5,541 nt of DNA from an uncultured beta proteobacterium (lineage in GTDB: Bacteria > Pseudomonadota > Gammaproteobacteria > Burkholderiales > Burkholderiaceae_C): NCBI GenBank assembly GCA_903840825.1, contig CAIMHL010000123.1:1-5541 (forward strand), given 5' to 3'. Shown here piece after piece: positions 1 to 5,541 of this stretch. The notes under the pieces are model-generated. The model was not told where the DNA came from and searched no databases. It saw only the letters and a list, made by a program, of their open reading frames with translations. Each line of letters starts with the position of its first letter. Within the stretch, counting starts at the first letter, position 1. The position numbers and the translations under genes are program-made.

Positions 1-24
1 CGTGGGCGCAGTTAGGATGACGCC

Positions 25-711
25 ATGTGCAGCCACTACCAAGCCATCACCGACCGAGAGCGCTTAAAGCGCCACTTCGGTGTGGCGCCGCCTGCTGAGG
101 TCGGCAAGCACGACCTTTGGCCGGGCTATGTCGGCAACTTTTGCCGGCGCCACCCGCAGACCGCTGAAGGTGATTTGGGCGATGAGGCCGTTCCTGCGGT
201 AGAAATCCTCACGGGGCTTTTTGGTCTCGTGCCCCCTTGGTCGCCCGACACCAAAATTAGCCGCTTGACCTACAACGCCCGCAGCGAGACGGTGGCCAAC
301 AAGCCCAGCTTTCGGGAAGCTTGGCGCAAAGCGCAGCACTGCATCATTGGGGTGGACGCTTTTTTTGAGCCCGACTGGCGCAGCGGCAAACCACTGCCTG
401 CCTGCATCAGCCGCTTGGATGGCGAGCCGATGGGCTTGGCGGGTTTGTGGTCAGAGTGGAAGTCGCCAAAGGGCGAGCACCTTTACAGCTACACCTTGCT
501 GACCGTGAATGCCGAGCAGCATCCCTTGATGAACAAGTTTCATAAGCCTGCAGATGAAAAGCGCATGGTGGTGATCTTGCCACCTGAGCACTACGCGCCT
601 TGGCTGCACGCTAACGCGGATCAAAGCAGAAGTTTTCTGCGTCAATTTCCGGCCAGCTTGCTCAAGGCCGAAGTAGCTAGTAGCCCGCAGCAAGACATCT
701 TTGGCCATTAA
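25..711 (+). CDS. SRAP-domain (YedK/HMCES family) abasic-site DNA-protein crosslinking protein
   Basis: Complete 228-residue protein of the SOS-response-associated peptidase (SRAP, formerly DUF159) family; YedK-type members are about 220-240 residues. Family members bind abasic sites in single-stranded DNA and form a thiazolidine crosslink through Cys2, shielding the lesion during replication. Visible active-site elements are Cys2 directly after the initiator Met, the YNARSE motif at 83-88 (Asn84), Glu115 in FFEPDW (113-118), and His173 in FHKPADEKRM (172-181), matching the Cys/Asn/Glu/His set of YedK. The start is fixed by two signs: Cys2 must become N-terminal after Met removal, and an AGGA at 14-17 lies seven bases upstream. 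An ATG at 18 is out of frame. The His motif has about five extra residues before Arg-Met compared with the HxRMP form, and Val replaces Pro, so this is a variant subclass. No operon partner is visible: the next gene converges. Family assignment is firm; the cellular role is inferred from the family. Confidence 0.95.
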   Translation: MCSHYQAITDRERLKRHFGVAPPAEVGKHDLWPGYVGNFCRRHPQTAEGDLGDEAVPAVEILTGLFGLVPPWSPDTKISRLTYNARSETVANKPSFREAWRKAQHCIIGVDAFFEPDWRSGKPLPACISRLDGEPMGLAGLWSEWKSPKGEHLYSYTLLTVNAEQHPLMNKFHKPADEKRMVVILPPEHYAPWLHANADQSRSFLRQFPASLLKAEVASSPQQDIFGH

Positions 712-768
712 GCCGCAAGCCTGAGCCTGTTCAGAGCCCCCAAATTCCATCACCCCGGTCATTTATCA
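712..768. other. Convergent gap between SRAP gene and iclR-type gene
   Basis: This 57-base stretch separates the stop codons of two converging genes, where a bidirectional terminator would be expected. I see only a weak dyad, CTGA-N6-TCAG at 721-734, with no GC-rich stem and no T-tract on either strand. No intrinsic terminator is called, so the two transcripts may end inside each other or by a Rho-dependent route (inference). Confidence 0.5.
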
Positions 769-1602
769 CTAAATGATTTGCTTGAAGGACAAAGCCTGCG
801 ACGCACTTTGTAGTAAGTGGAGTACTTCTTCTGTGTTTGGCCCAACATGGTGGTCAACGCGTTGAATATAAGGACAGGTCAACGAGGCCAGCGCGGTGTT
901 ATCGGGTCCAAGAATAGGGCAAGAAATATCCAGCACGCCAAACGACTGTCCACTCTTACGTTCCAAATAGCCCTGTTCCTTAATGGCAGTGAGGGTTGAG
1001 GACAACAGCAACTCTGTAATTGGCACCTCACCATCAATCGGTACATGTTCTGCCCGCATTCGCTCATAAGTTCCCGGCGCAGAAAAAGCCAATAAAACGT
1101 GACCCGAGGCGGTGTCCAAAAGTCCGATCCTTGCGCCGCGTTGCAGCGAAAAACTCCAGCCTCGCTGGCTATTAATTTGTGCCGTGATAAGCACGTTACC
1201 CCGGTCATACACCCCTATGTGACAAGACTGATCGGCCTTGCGCGCAAAGTCATCCATGATAGGAAGCGCCTGATTGATTAAGCGGCTTAGCGGCGGATGC
1301 ATATTGGCCAGGGCAAACATCTTCAGGCTAAGGGCATAGCGATCGCCTGTGGTGTTACGCGTAACGTATTGGCGCGCTACCAAGCGCTCTAGCATGCGGT
1401 AAATCTCATTGGCGCTTCGGCCCATTTCTTTCACAATTTCCGCGCGCGTCAGCCCTTGTGGCTGGGCTGCCAGAAGCTCAAGGATGTCTAAGCCTTTGTC
1501 CAGGGCGGGCGCCCGATAACGGTCATCAGTGGTGATGCTTGCCTTAGCAATGTCACTAGTCTTGGTATGCTGTCCGCGCGGTTGTGGGGATGAGGTTTGC
1601 AT
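769..1602 (-). CDS. IclR-family transcriptional regulator
   Basis: Complete 277-residue cytoplasmic regulator. Residues 1-30 are a polar, probably disordered N-terminal tail. Residues about 32-95 form the IclR winged helix-turn-helix, opening with ALDKGLDILELLA (33-45), followed by the LTRAEIVKEMG helix (51-61), the recognition helix SANEIYRMLERLV (63-75) and the wing ending at RYALSLKMF (88-96). Residues about 105-270 are the GAF-like effector domain, with LQRGARIGLLDTASGHVLLA (153-172) and DISCPILGP (225-233) as family signatures. IclR proteins usually bind short operators as dimers of dimers and respond to a small carboxylate or sugar-related metabolite. Position divergent to a complete sugar-importer operon suggests that it controls that operon and itself; this is inference. 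The ATG at 1602 has a weak GGGA (complement of 1611-1614) eight bases upstream. Whether it activates or represses cannot be told. Confidence 0.93.
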   Translation of the reverse strand: MQTSSPQPRGQHTKTSDIAKASITTDDRYRAPALDKGLDILELLAAQPQGLTRAEIVKEMGRSANEIYRMLERLVARQYVTRNTTGDRYALSLKMFALANMHPPLSRLINQALPIMDDFARKADQSCHIGVYDRGNVLITAQINSQRGWSFSLQRGARIGLLDTASGHVLLAFSAPGTYERMRAEHVPIDGEVPITELLLSSTLTAIKEQGYLERKSGQSFGVLDISCPILGPDNTALASLTCPYIQRVDHHVGPNTEEVLHLLQSASQALSFKQII

Positions 1603-1669
1603 GTCTTGGTTCCCATATTCGTAACTTTTACAAGAGCCTGGACTTACAAGGGTTTATCCTAGTTTCTTA

Positions 1670-1688
1670 GATATGAATTTAACATATC
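1670..1688. promoter_or_regulatory. Candidate operator: GATATG-N7-CATATC palindrome
   Basis: A perfect six-base inverted repeat, GATATG at 1670-1675 and CATATC at 1683-1688, surrounds an AT-only spacer of seven. It lies 67 bases upstream of the regulator start codon and 319 bases upstream of the ATPase start. Its size and symmetry suit a dimeric winged-helix regulator such as the adjacent IclR protein. In DNA this AT-rich a dyad can occur by chance, so assignment as an operator is inference. Confidence 0.35.
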
Positions 1689-1704
1689 ATTTGCTCATAT
1701 TTAA

Positions 1705-1721
1705 ATAAATTATTCATTTAT
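1705..1721. repeat. AT-rich dyad ATAAAT-N5-ATTTAT
   Basis: Six-base inverted arms at 1705-1710 and 1716-1721 flank a five-base spacer inside the AT-rich block. The centre lies about 34 bases from the centre of the GATATG/CATATC dyad, roughly three helical turns, so the two could be bound on the same DNA face. The arms are pure A/T and low in information, so chance is a serious alternative. Confidence 0.2.
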
Positions 1722-1746
1722 AAAAAATTACAAAGATAATTATGCT

Positions 1747-2007
1747 TTTAGGATGTTGTTTAGGTGAAACCGAAGTCACGACTGCTGCTACTCATAGGAT
1801 TGGACTTGCCAGTTCAGTCGACTCCGTGCAATCCGAAAAGACTTTATGGTCGCCAACTCATTAGTCCCCCGGAGAGCGGACAGGGCAGTGTGGGCATAGC
1901 GTCCTACCTGGCCAGAGATCGATCCGGTTTGTGACAAGAAAAATCATGCTGCGTTATGGCTGCGTGACCCTCTGATTTGATTTAACCTCTCAACCGAAAA
2001 GGCCCAA
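1747..2007 (+). other. Leader-like non-coding stretch before the transporter operon, nothing recognised
   Basis: About 260 bases of ordinary base composition separate the AT-rich promoter-like block from the ATPase gene. It holds the eight-base palindromes AGTCGACT (1816-1823) and GATCGATC (1917-1924), plus a six-base inverted repeat GGATTG (1797-1802) / CAATCC (1829-1834). I find no convincing ORF, known riboswitch or mobile-element terminus. It could be a 5' untranslated leader, a decayed remnant of an older gene or repeat, or simply spacer. If the promoter lies in the AT-rich block, the mRNA would start with a long leader. Confidence 0.4.
1996..2002 (+). promoter_or_regulatory. Ribosome binding site for the ABC ATPase gene
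   Basis: GAAAAGG at 1996-2002 contains the AAGG core and ends five bases before the ATG at 2008. It supports the chosen start, whose product begins MASLIAIKNLSKSF, the normal N-terminus for this ATPase family. Confidence 0.6.
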
Positions 2008-3531
2008 ATGGCATCTTTGATAGCTATCAAAAATTTGAGTAAATCCTTTCCTGGCGTTCGGGCTTTGGACGGTGTGAGCTTTGACTTGCAAGCAGGGGAA
2101 GTGCATGCTCTTATGGGTGAAAACGGTGCTGGTAAATCCACGCTGATGAAAATTTTGGCAGGGGTGTATCAAAAAGACAGTGGAGAAATCTTGCTTGACG
2201 GTCAAGCTGTGGAAATCGGGAGTCCAGCCCAGGCCCAAGCGCTTGCCATTGGCATCGTTCACCAGGAGCTACACCTGATGAACCACCTCAGTGCAGCGCA
2301 AAACATCTTCCTTGGGCGTGAGCCGAGCAAAATGGGCGGCCTGTTTCTTGATGAAGATCAGCTCAACCGCGATGCACAAGTCCTTTTTGACCGGATGAAT
2401 TTGGCGCTCGCCCCAACTACGCGCATAGGAGAGTTGACTGTGGCGCGCCAGCAGATGGTGGAGATTGCCAAGGCCTTGTCACACCAGTCACGCGTACTCA
2501 TCATGGACGAGCCCACTGCGGCCCTAAACAACGCTGAAATTGATGAACTGTTTCGCATCATCCGACAACTCCAAAGTGAGGGGGTGGGCATTGTCTACAT
2601 CTCCCACAAAATGGATGAAATTCAGCGCATAGCCAATCGCATTACTGTGATGCGCGATGGTAAATATATCGACACCGTCCCAGCCAGCACCCCCATGCCA
2701 CAGGTCATCGCCATGATGGTGGGCCGTCACTTGGAGCCGGTCGAAAAAATGACTCCTGACACCTCCAGCAATGAAATATTGCTTGAAGTGAAGGGGCTAA
2801 ATCGTGGACGTGAAATTCGCGACGTGAGCTTTCACATCCGCCGGGGTGAAATCCTGGGCTTTGCCGGCCTGATGGGGGCAGGGCGCACCGAAGTCGCACG
2901 CGCCGTTTTTGGTGCGGACCCCATGGACTCTGGTGAGGTTCGCGTTCAAGGCAAAACCATTCACTTGCAATCGCCGCAAGACGCCGTCAAAGCGGGCATA
3001 GGCTATCTCTCTGAAGACCGGAAAAACTTTGGCTTGGCCACCGGCATGGATGTAGCCTCGAACATCACCTTGCCCAGTCTGAAGCGCTGGCTGCAATGGG
3101 GCCTTTTTTTGAATCGCCCGGCGATCAACGATATATCCATGCAAATGGTGAAAAAACTACGCGTTAAAACCCCCTCGCTCACCCAGACCGTCAAATTACT
3201 TTCAGGTGGCAACCAGCAAAAAGTGGTGATGGCCAAGTGGCTGGTGCAAGATTGCGAGATACTGTTTTTTGACGAGCCCACGCGTGGTATTGACGTGGGT
3301 GCCAAAAGCGAAATCTACAAGTTGCTCAATGAACTTGCCGCTCAAGGTCGAGCGATTGTGGTGATCTCTTCCGAGCTACCAGAAGTTATTCAGCTAAGTC
3401 ACCGAGTTCTGGTGATGTGCGAGGGCCGCATTACCGGTGAGGTACGTGGTGAAGACGCCACTCAAGAAAGTCTCATGGCCTTGGCCACCCTGCGCGACAC
3501 CGATACCCAAACCGCAGTTCTGTCGCACTGA
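2008..3531 (+). CDS. CUT2-type sugar ABC transporter ATP-binding protein (RbsA/MglA/XylG-like, two fused NBDs)
   Basis: Complete 507-residue cytoplasmic ATPase, the usual length for sugar importers with two nucleotide-binding domains in one chain. NBD1 (about 4-240) has Walker A GENGAGKST (37-45), Q-loop Gln86, a degenerate signature LTVARQQ (143-149), Walker B VLIMDEPT (163-170, Glu168) and switch His200. NBD2 (about 257-500) has Walker A-like GLMGAGRTE (287-295) with Arg293 in place of Lys, signature LSGGNQQ (398-404), Walker B ILFFDEPT (418-425, Glu423), and Ser-Ser-Glu (454-456) where the switch His would be. Arg in Walker A and loss of the second switch His are normal for RbsA relatives. 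It powers import through the permease encoded 27 bases downstream. The signature pattern fits ribose, galactose or xylose systems equally well, so no symbol is given. Confidence 0.96.
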   Translation: MASLIAIKNLSKSFPGVRALDGVSFDLQAGEVHALMGENGAGKSTLMKILAGVYQKDSGEILLDGQAVEIGSPAQAQALAIGIVHQELHLMNHLSAAQNIFLGREPSKMGGLFLDEDQLNRDAQVLFDRMNLALAPTTRIGELTVARQQMVEIAKALSHQSRVLIMDEPTAALNNAEIDELFRIIRQLQSEGVGIVYISHKMDEIQRIANRITVMRDGKYIDTVPASTPMPQVIAMMVGRHLEPVEKMTPDTSSNEILLEVKGLNRGREIRDVSFHIRRGEILGFAGLMGAGRTEVARAVFGADPMDSGEVRVQGKTIHLQSPQDAVKAGIGYLSEDRKNFGLATGMDVASNITLPSLKRWLQWGLFLNRPAINDISMQMVKKLRVKTPSLTQTVKLLSGGNQQKVVMAKWLVQDCEILFFDEPTRGIDVGAKSEIYKLLNELAAQGRAIVVISSELPEVIQLSHRVLVMCEGRITGEVRGEDATQESLMALATLRDTDTQTAVLSH

Positions 3532-3547
3532 TTCCTTAACAATAAAC

Positions 3548-3551
3548 AAGG
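3548..3551 (+). promoter_or_regulatory. Ribosome binding site for the permease gene
   Basis: AAGG lies seven bases before the ATG at 3559, inside the 27-base gap after the ATPase stop codon. Good spacing supports this start and independent initiation rather than translational coupling. Confidence 0.6.
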
Positions 3552-3558
3552 TAGCCCT

Positions 3559-4557
3559 ATGTCTGAAACATCCCTTTCATCTTTTCTGGCGCGCGTGTCC
3601 AGTGGCCAGGCCAAGCAAAAGTTGCTGGCCTTCGCCAGCCTGTTGGCCCTGATTGCCGTATTTACCGTGCTCAAGCCGGATGCGTTCATGACACAGGACA
3701 ACATCATCGGCATCTTGCAGTCCACGACCGTCATTGGCATCCTGGCTATCGCAAGCACCTTCATCATCATCACTTCAGGCATTGACCTGTCGGTGGGCGT
3801 ACTCATGACTTTTTGCGCCGTGATGGCGGGCGTTTTTATGGTGAATTTAGGCATGCCTTTGCCGCTTGGCATCGTTTGCGCCCTGGCAATGGGGTGTTTG
3901 TCTGGCTGCATGTCAGGTCTGGCGATTACAAAGCTGCGTGTGCCGCCCTTTATTGCAACACTGGGGATGATGATGCTGCTCAAAGGGCTATCTCTCATCA
4001 TCACCAGCACGCGGCCAATCTACTTCAGTGATGTTCAGGGTTTTGACCAGATTACCCTGGGCTCGGTCATTGGTGACCTGTTTCCAAGTTTGCCAATTCC
4101 TAATGGCGTTGTCATCATGTTTTTGGTGGCTATTGCGTGCGCCATCATTCTCAATAAAACGGCACTTGGACGCTACACCTTTGCCTTGGGAAGCAATGAA
4201 GAAGCGGTGCGCCTGTCAGGGGTTAATGTAGACCGCTGGAAAATCATCATCTACACCTTTTCAGGTGGAATTTGCGGCATAGCAGGCTTGTTGATTGCTT
4301 CGCGATTGAATTCGGCACAACCTGCGCTGGGCCAAGGCTACGAGCTGGATGCTATTGCGGCAGTCGTTATCGGTGGAACCTCCCTGAGTGGTGGGGTAGG
4401 AACTATCTTGGGCACCATTATTGGTGCCTTCATCATGAGTGTTCTGATCAACGGTTTACGCATCATGTCAGTCGCCCAGGAGTGGCAGATGGTGTTGACC
4501 GGTTTGATCATTATCTTGGCGGTTTATACCGACAACCTCCGGCGTAACAAGAAGTAA
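3559..4557 (+). CDS. CUT2-type sugar ABC transporter permease (RbsC-like)
   Basis: Complete 332-residue inner-membrane protein of the branched-chain amino acid/ribose permease superfamily; RbsC-type proteins are about 320-340 residues. After a short polar cytoplasmic start (1-20), hydrophobic segments appear near 22-38, 56-74, 78-98, 102-124, 130-150, 184-200, 228-249, 264-302 (one or two spans) and 309-325. Family motifs are ITSGIDLSVG (71-80), VPPFIATLGMM (128-138), the cytoplasmic loop GRYTFALGSNEEAVRLSG (204-221) expected to touch the ATPase, and AVVIGGTSLSGGVGTILG (268-285). The chain ends in a basic RRNKK tail, as expected for a cytoplasmic end. The permease probably acts as a homodimer because only one permease gene is present. 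It lies between the ATPase and binding-protein genes on the same strand. Substrate cannot be inferred from this subunit. Confidence 0.95.
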   Translation: MSETSLSSFLARVSSGQAKQKLLAFASLLALIAVFTVLKPDAFMTQDNIIGILQSTTVIGILAIASTFIIITSGIDLSVGVLMTFCAVMAGVFMVNLGMPLPLGIVCALAMGCLSGCMSGLAITKLRVPPFIATLGMMMLLKGLSLIITSTRPIYFSDVQGFDQITLGSVIGDLFPSLPIPNGVVIMFLVAIACAIILNKTALGRYTFALGSNEEAVRLSGVNVDRWKIIIYTFSGGICGIAGLLIASRLNSAQPALGQGYELDAIAAVVIGGTSLSGGVGTILGTIIGAFIMSVLINGLRIMSVAQEWQMVLTGLIIILAVYTDNLRRNKK

Positions 4558-4621
4558 GGACTCCCCTTTTTTTTTGCTTACTTTTCTCTCTAAAAATTAG
4601 ACTACCAATTAGGACAAAACT
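4558..4621 (+). other. Permease/binding-protein intercistronic gap with nine-T tract
   Basis: The 64-base gap holds an uninterrupted run of nine T at 4567-4575, just after the permease stop codon, followed by a pyrimidine-rich stretch. The only possible stem before the T-run is a four-base AAGG (4556-4559) / CCTT pairing, too weak for a confident intrinsic terminator. AATTAG occurs twice, at 4595-4600 and 4607-4612, and the second copy leads into the AGGA ribosome site at 4611-4614. The tract could be a weak pause, a partial terminator or an RNA-processing site; it could equally have no role. Confidence 0.35.
4611..4614 (+). promoter_or_regulatory. Ribosome binding site for the sugar-binding protein gene
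   Basis: AGGA ends seven bases before the ATG at 4622 and selects it over a second in-frame ATG at 4628, which would be too far away. Both starts leave a workable signal peptide. Confidence 0.6.
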
Positions 4622-5541
4622 ATGAATATGAAAAGAAAATTGCTGGTGCTTACCGCCAGTCTCGCACTGGCTGGTTTTTCCAGTATTTCATCTGCACAAG
4701 AAATCTACATTCCTCTGATCTCCAAAGGATTTCAGCACCAATTTTGGCAAGCTGTGAAGCAAGGTGCTGAGCAAGCTGGTAAAGACTTGAAAGTTAAAGT
4801 AACTTTCGAAGGCCCTGAAACCGAGCAGCAAGTGGACAAACAGATCGACATGCTTTCCGCTGCCTTGGCTAAAAAACCGTCCGCCATCGCTTTGGCCGCC
4901 CTTGACAGCAAGGCTGCTATTCCTCTGTTGAAAAAAGCCCAAGCGGCCAACATTCCGGTCATTGCCTTTGACTCTGGTGTCGACAGCGACATTGTCTTGA
5001 CAACAGCACAAACCAATAGCAAAGCAGCTGCCTCCCTGGCCGCAGACATGATGGCTAAAAAAATTGGCGGTGAAGGTGAAGTGGCGGTTATTGGACACGA
5101 CCAGACCAGCACTACCGGCACAGACCGTCGTGATGGCTTTGTGGATCAGATCAAGGCCAAGTACCCCAAGATCAAGGTTGTGGACATTCAGTACGGCGGT
5201 GGTGACCACCTCAAGTCCGCTGAAATTGCCAAGACCCTGATGCAGGCTCACCCCAAACTCAAAGGCATTTTTGGGACCAATGAAGGCTCCGCTATCGGTG
5301 CTGGTAAAGGCATGAAAGAAGCCAAGAAGTCAGGCGTGATCATCATTGGTTTTGATTCTGGCAAGGCCCAGAAAGACATGATCAACGACGGCACTATTGC
5401 GGGCGCCATCACACAGAACCCAGTGGGCATTGGCTACAAAACTGTAGAGGCTGCAGTCAAGGCATTGAAGGGTGAGAAGTTGCCTAAGATCATTGATACT
5501 GGCTTTTACTACTACGACAAGAGCAATATGAAAGACGCTAA
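4622..5541 (+). CDS. Periplasmic sugar-binding protein of the CUT2 ABC importer (RbsB-like), 3' end missing
   Basis: An open frame of 306 complete codons reaches the window edge without a stop, with two bases (AA) of the next codon present. Family members are about 310-320 residues, so only the last few residues are missing. Residues 1-25 are a Sec signal peptide: basic MNMKRK, a hydrophobic core, and a probable cut after Ser-Ser-Ala25 before Gln26. The rest is a periplasmic-binding-protein type 1 (Peripla_BP_4) fold with two lobes. Likely pocket residues, by analogy with RbsB, are Phe41/Trp42 in GFQHQFW (36-42), Asp117 in IAFDSG, Arg169/Arg170 in DRRDGF, Asn220 in GTNEGS, Asp245 in IIGFDSG and Gln265 in ITQNPVG. 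The Arg that follows the Asp of the pocket in E. coli RbsB is Ser118 here, so ribose is not assured. It is the last transporter gene visible and supplies ligand capture for the ATPase and permease upstream. The family is certain; the ligand is unknown. Confidence 0.94.
   Translation, partial: MNMKRKLLVLTASLALAGFSSISSAQEIYIPLISKGFQHQFWQAVKQGAEQAGKDLKVKVTFEGPETEQQVDKQIDMLSAALAKKPSAIALAALDSKAAIPLLKKAQAANIPVIAFDSGVDSDIVLTTAQTNSKAAASLAADMMAKKIGGEGEVAVIGHDQTSTTGTDRRDGFVDQIKAKYPKIKVVDIQYGGGDHLKSAEIAKTLMQAHPKLKGIFGTNEGSAIGAGKGMKEAKKSGVIIIGFDSGKAQKDMINDGTIAGAITQNPVGIGYKTVEAAVKALKGEKLPKIIDTGFYYYDKSNMKDA

Larger units (their letters stand above)
1603..2007. promoter_or_regulatory. Divergent regulatory region between iclR-type gene and sugar transporter operon
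   Basis: This 405-base region must carry the promoter of the leftward regulator and most likely that of the rightward transporter. Bases about 1660-1746 are strikingly AT-rich and contain the two dyads listed separately, so this is the likeliest place for regulator binding and strand opening. Weak rightward -10-like hexamers are GATAAT at 1735-1740 and TATGCT at 1741-1746, neither with a good -35. Closer to the ATPase gene, GTGACA (1931-1936) lies 17 bases before TTATGG (1954-1959), also a weak pair. I could not choose a promoter with confidence. No tRNA, known riboswitch or insertion-sequence end is recognisable. Confidence 0.6.

Noticed and set aside
1..24. Possible tail of an upstream gene with a stop at 13-15 (TAG)
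   Set aside because: Only four codons would be present, which cannot be supported as coding sequence.
1742..1864. Small ORF of 40 codons on the + strand in the divergent intergenic region, starting MLLGCCLGETEV
   Set aside because: There is no ribosome binding site before the ATG, the composition is not protein-like, and I recognise no family. Kept only as a remote possibility for a leader peptide or relic.
1846..1899. Second tiny + strand ORF (17 codons, MVANSLVPRR...) in the leader region
   Set aside because: Very short, with no ribosome site; overlaps the first small ORF in another frame, as expected for random sequence.
1929..1959. Promoter TTGTGACA with TTATGG for the transporter operon
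   Set aside because: The -10 is poor and alternatives score similarly by eye, so it is mentioned inside the regulatory-region entry but not called as a promoter.
3099..3112. Seven-T run in the ATPase gene as a programmed frameshift site (also one near 360 in the SRAP gene)
   Set aside because: Both genes read through these runs in a single intact frame with family motifs on either side, and no alternative frame gives a meaningful product.
3462..4010. Long reverse-strand open frame of 182 codons opposite the permease gene
   Set aside because: It is antisense to the end of the ATPase gene and the permease, both of which have full family motifs. Its Met-rich composition is the usual mirror of hydrophobic permease codons.
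4688..5251. Reverse-strand open frame of 187 codons opposite the binding-protein gene
   Set aside because: The forward frame has a signal peptide, ribosome site and complete binding-protein fold; the reverse frame shows no family character and is a shadow.

Overview
The window looks like ordinary chromosomal DNA from a moderate-GC proteobacterium. Protein style, codon use and gene content fit a betaproteobacterium, perhaps Burkholderiales/Comamonadaceae; this is a guess from overall character, with no ribosomal or other phylogenetic marker to confirm it. Nothing indicates a phage, transposon, CRISPR array or RNA gene.

Layout: (1) 25-711 (+), a complete SRAP/HMCES/YedK-family abasic-site DNA-crosslinking protein. 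(2) 769-1602 (-), a complete IclR-family transcription regulator that converges on the SRAP gene across 57 bases. (3) 1603-2007, a 405-base divergent intergenic region. Its iclR-proximal part (about 1660-1746) is very AT-rich and holds two short dyads; the remaining ~260 bases are of ordinary composition and hold no recognised gene. (4) 2008-3531 (+), a double-domain sugar ABC ATPase (RbsA/MglA/XylG type). (5) 3559-4557 (+), the matching RbsC-type permease. (6) 4622 to the window end (+), a secreted RbsB-type sugar-binding protein lacking only its last residues. This third transporter gene runs off the edge.

Functionally, genes 4-6 form one CUT2-type (ribose/xylose/galactose class) ABC importer in the order ATPase-permease-binding protein. 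The binding protein captures a ligand in the periplasm, the permease forms the channel (probably as a homodimer), and the fused ATPase powers transport. The divergent IclR protein is the natural candidate regulator, sensing the substrate or a catabolite of it. The substrate cannot be read from the sequence. The binding pocket keeps several RbsB-like positions but differs at others, so the genes are not named rbs here. The SRAP gene appears to be an unrelated neighbour.

I found no convincing new biological system. The observations most worth a second look are the unknown transporter ligand, the dyads and long leader in the divergent region, and the fact that all degenerate ATPase motifs fall into a single composite nucleotide site.
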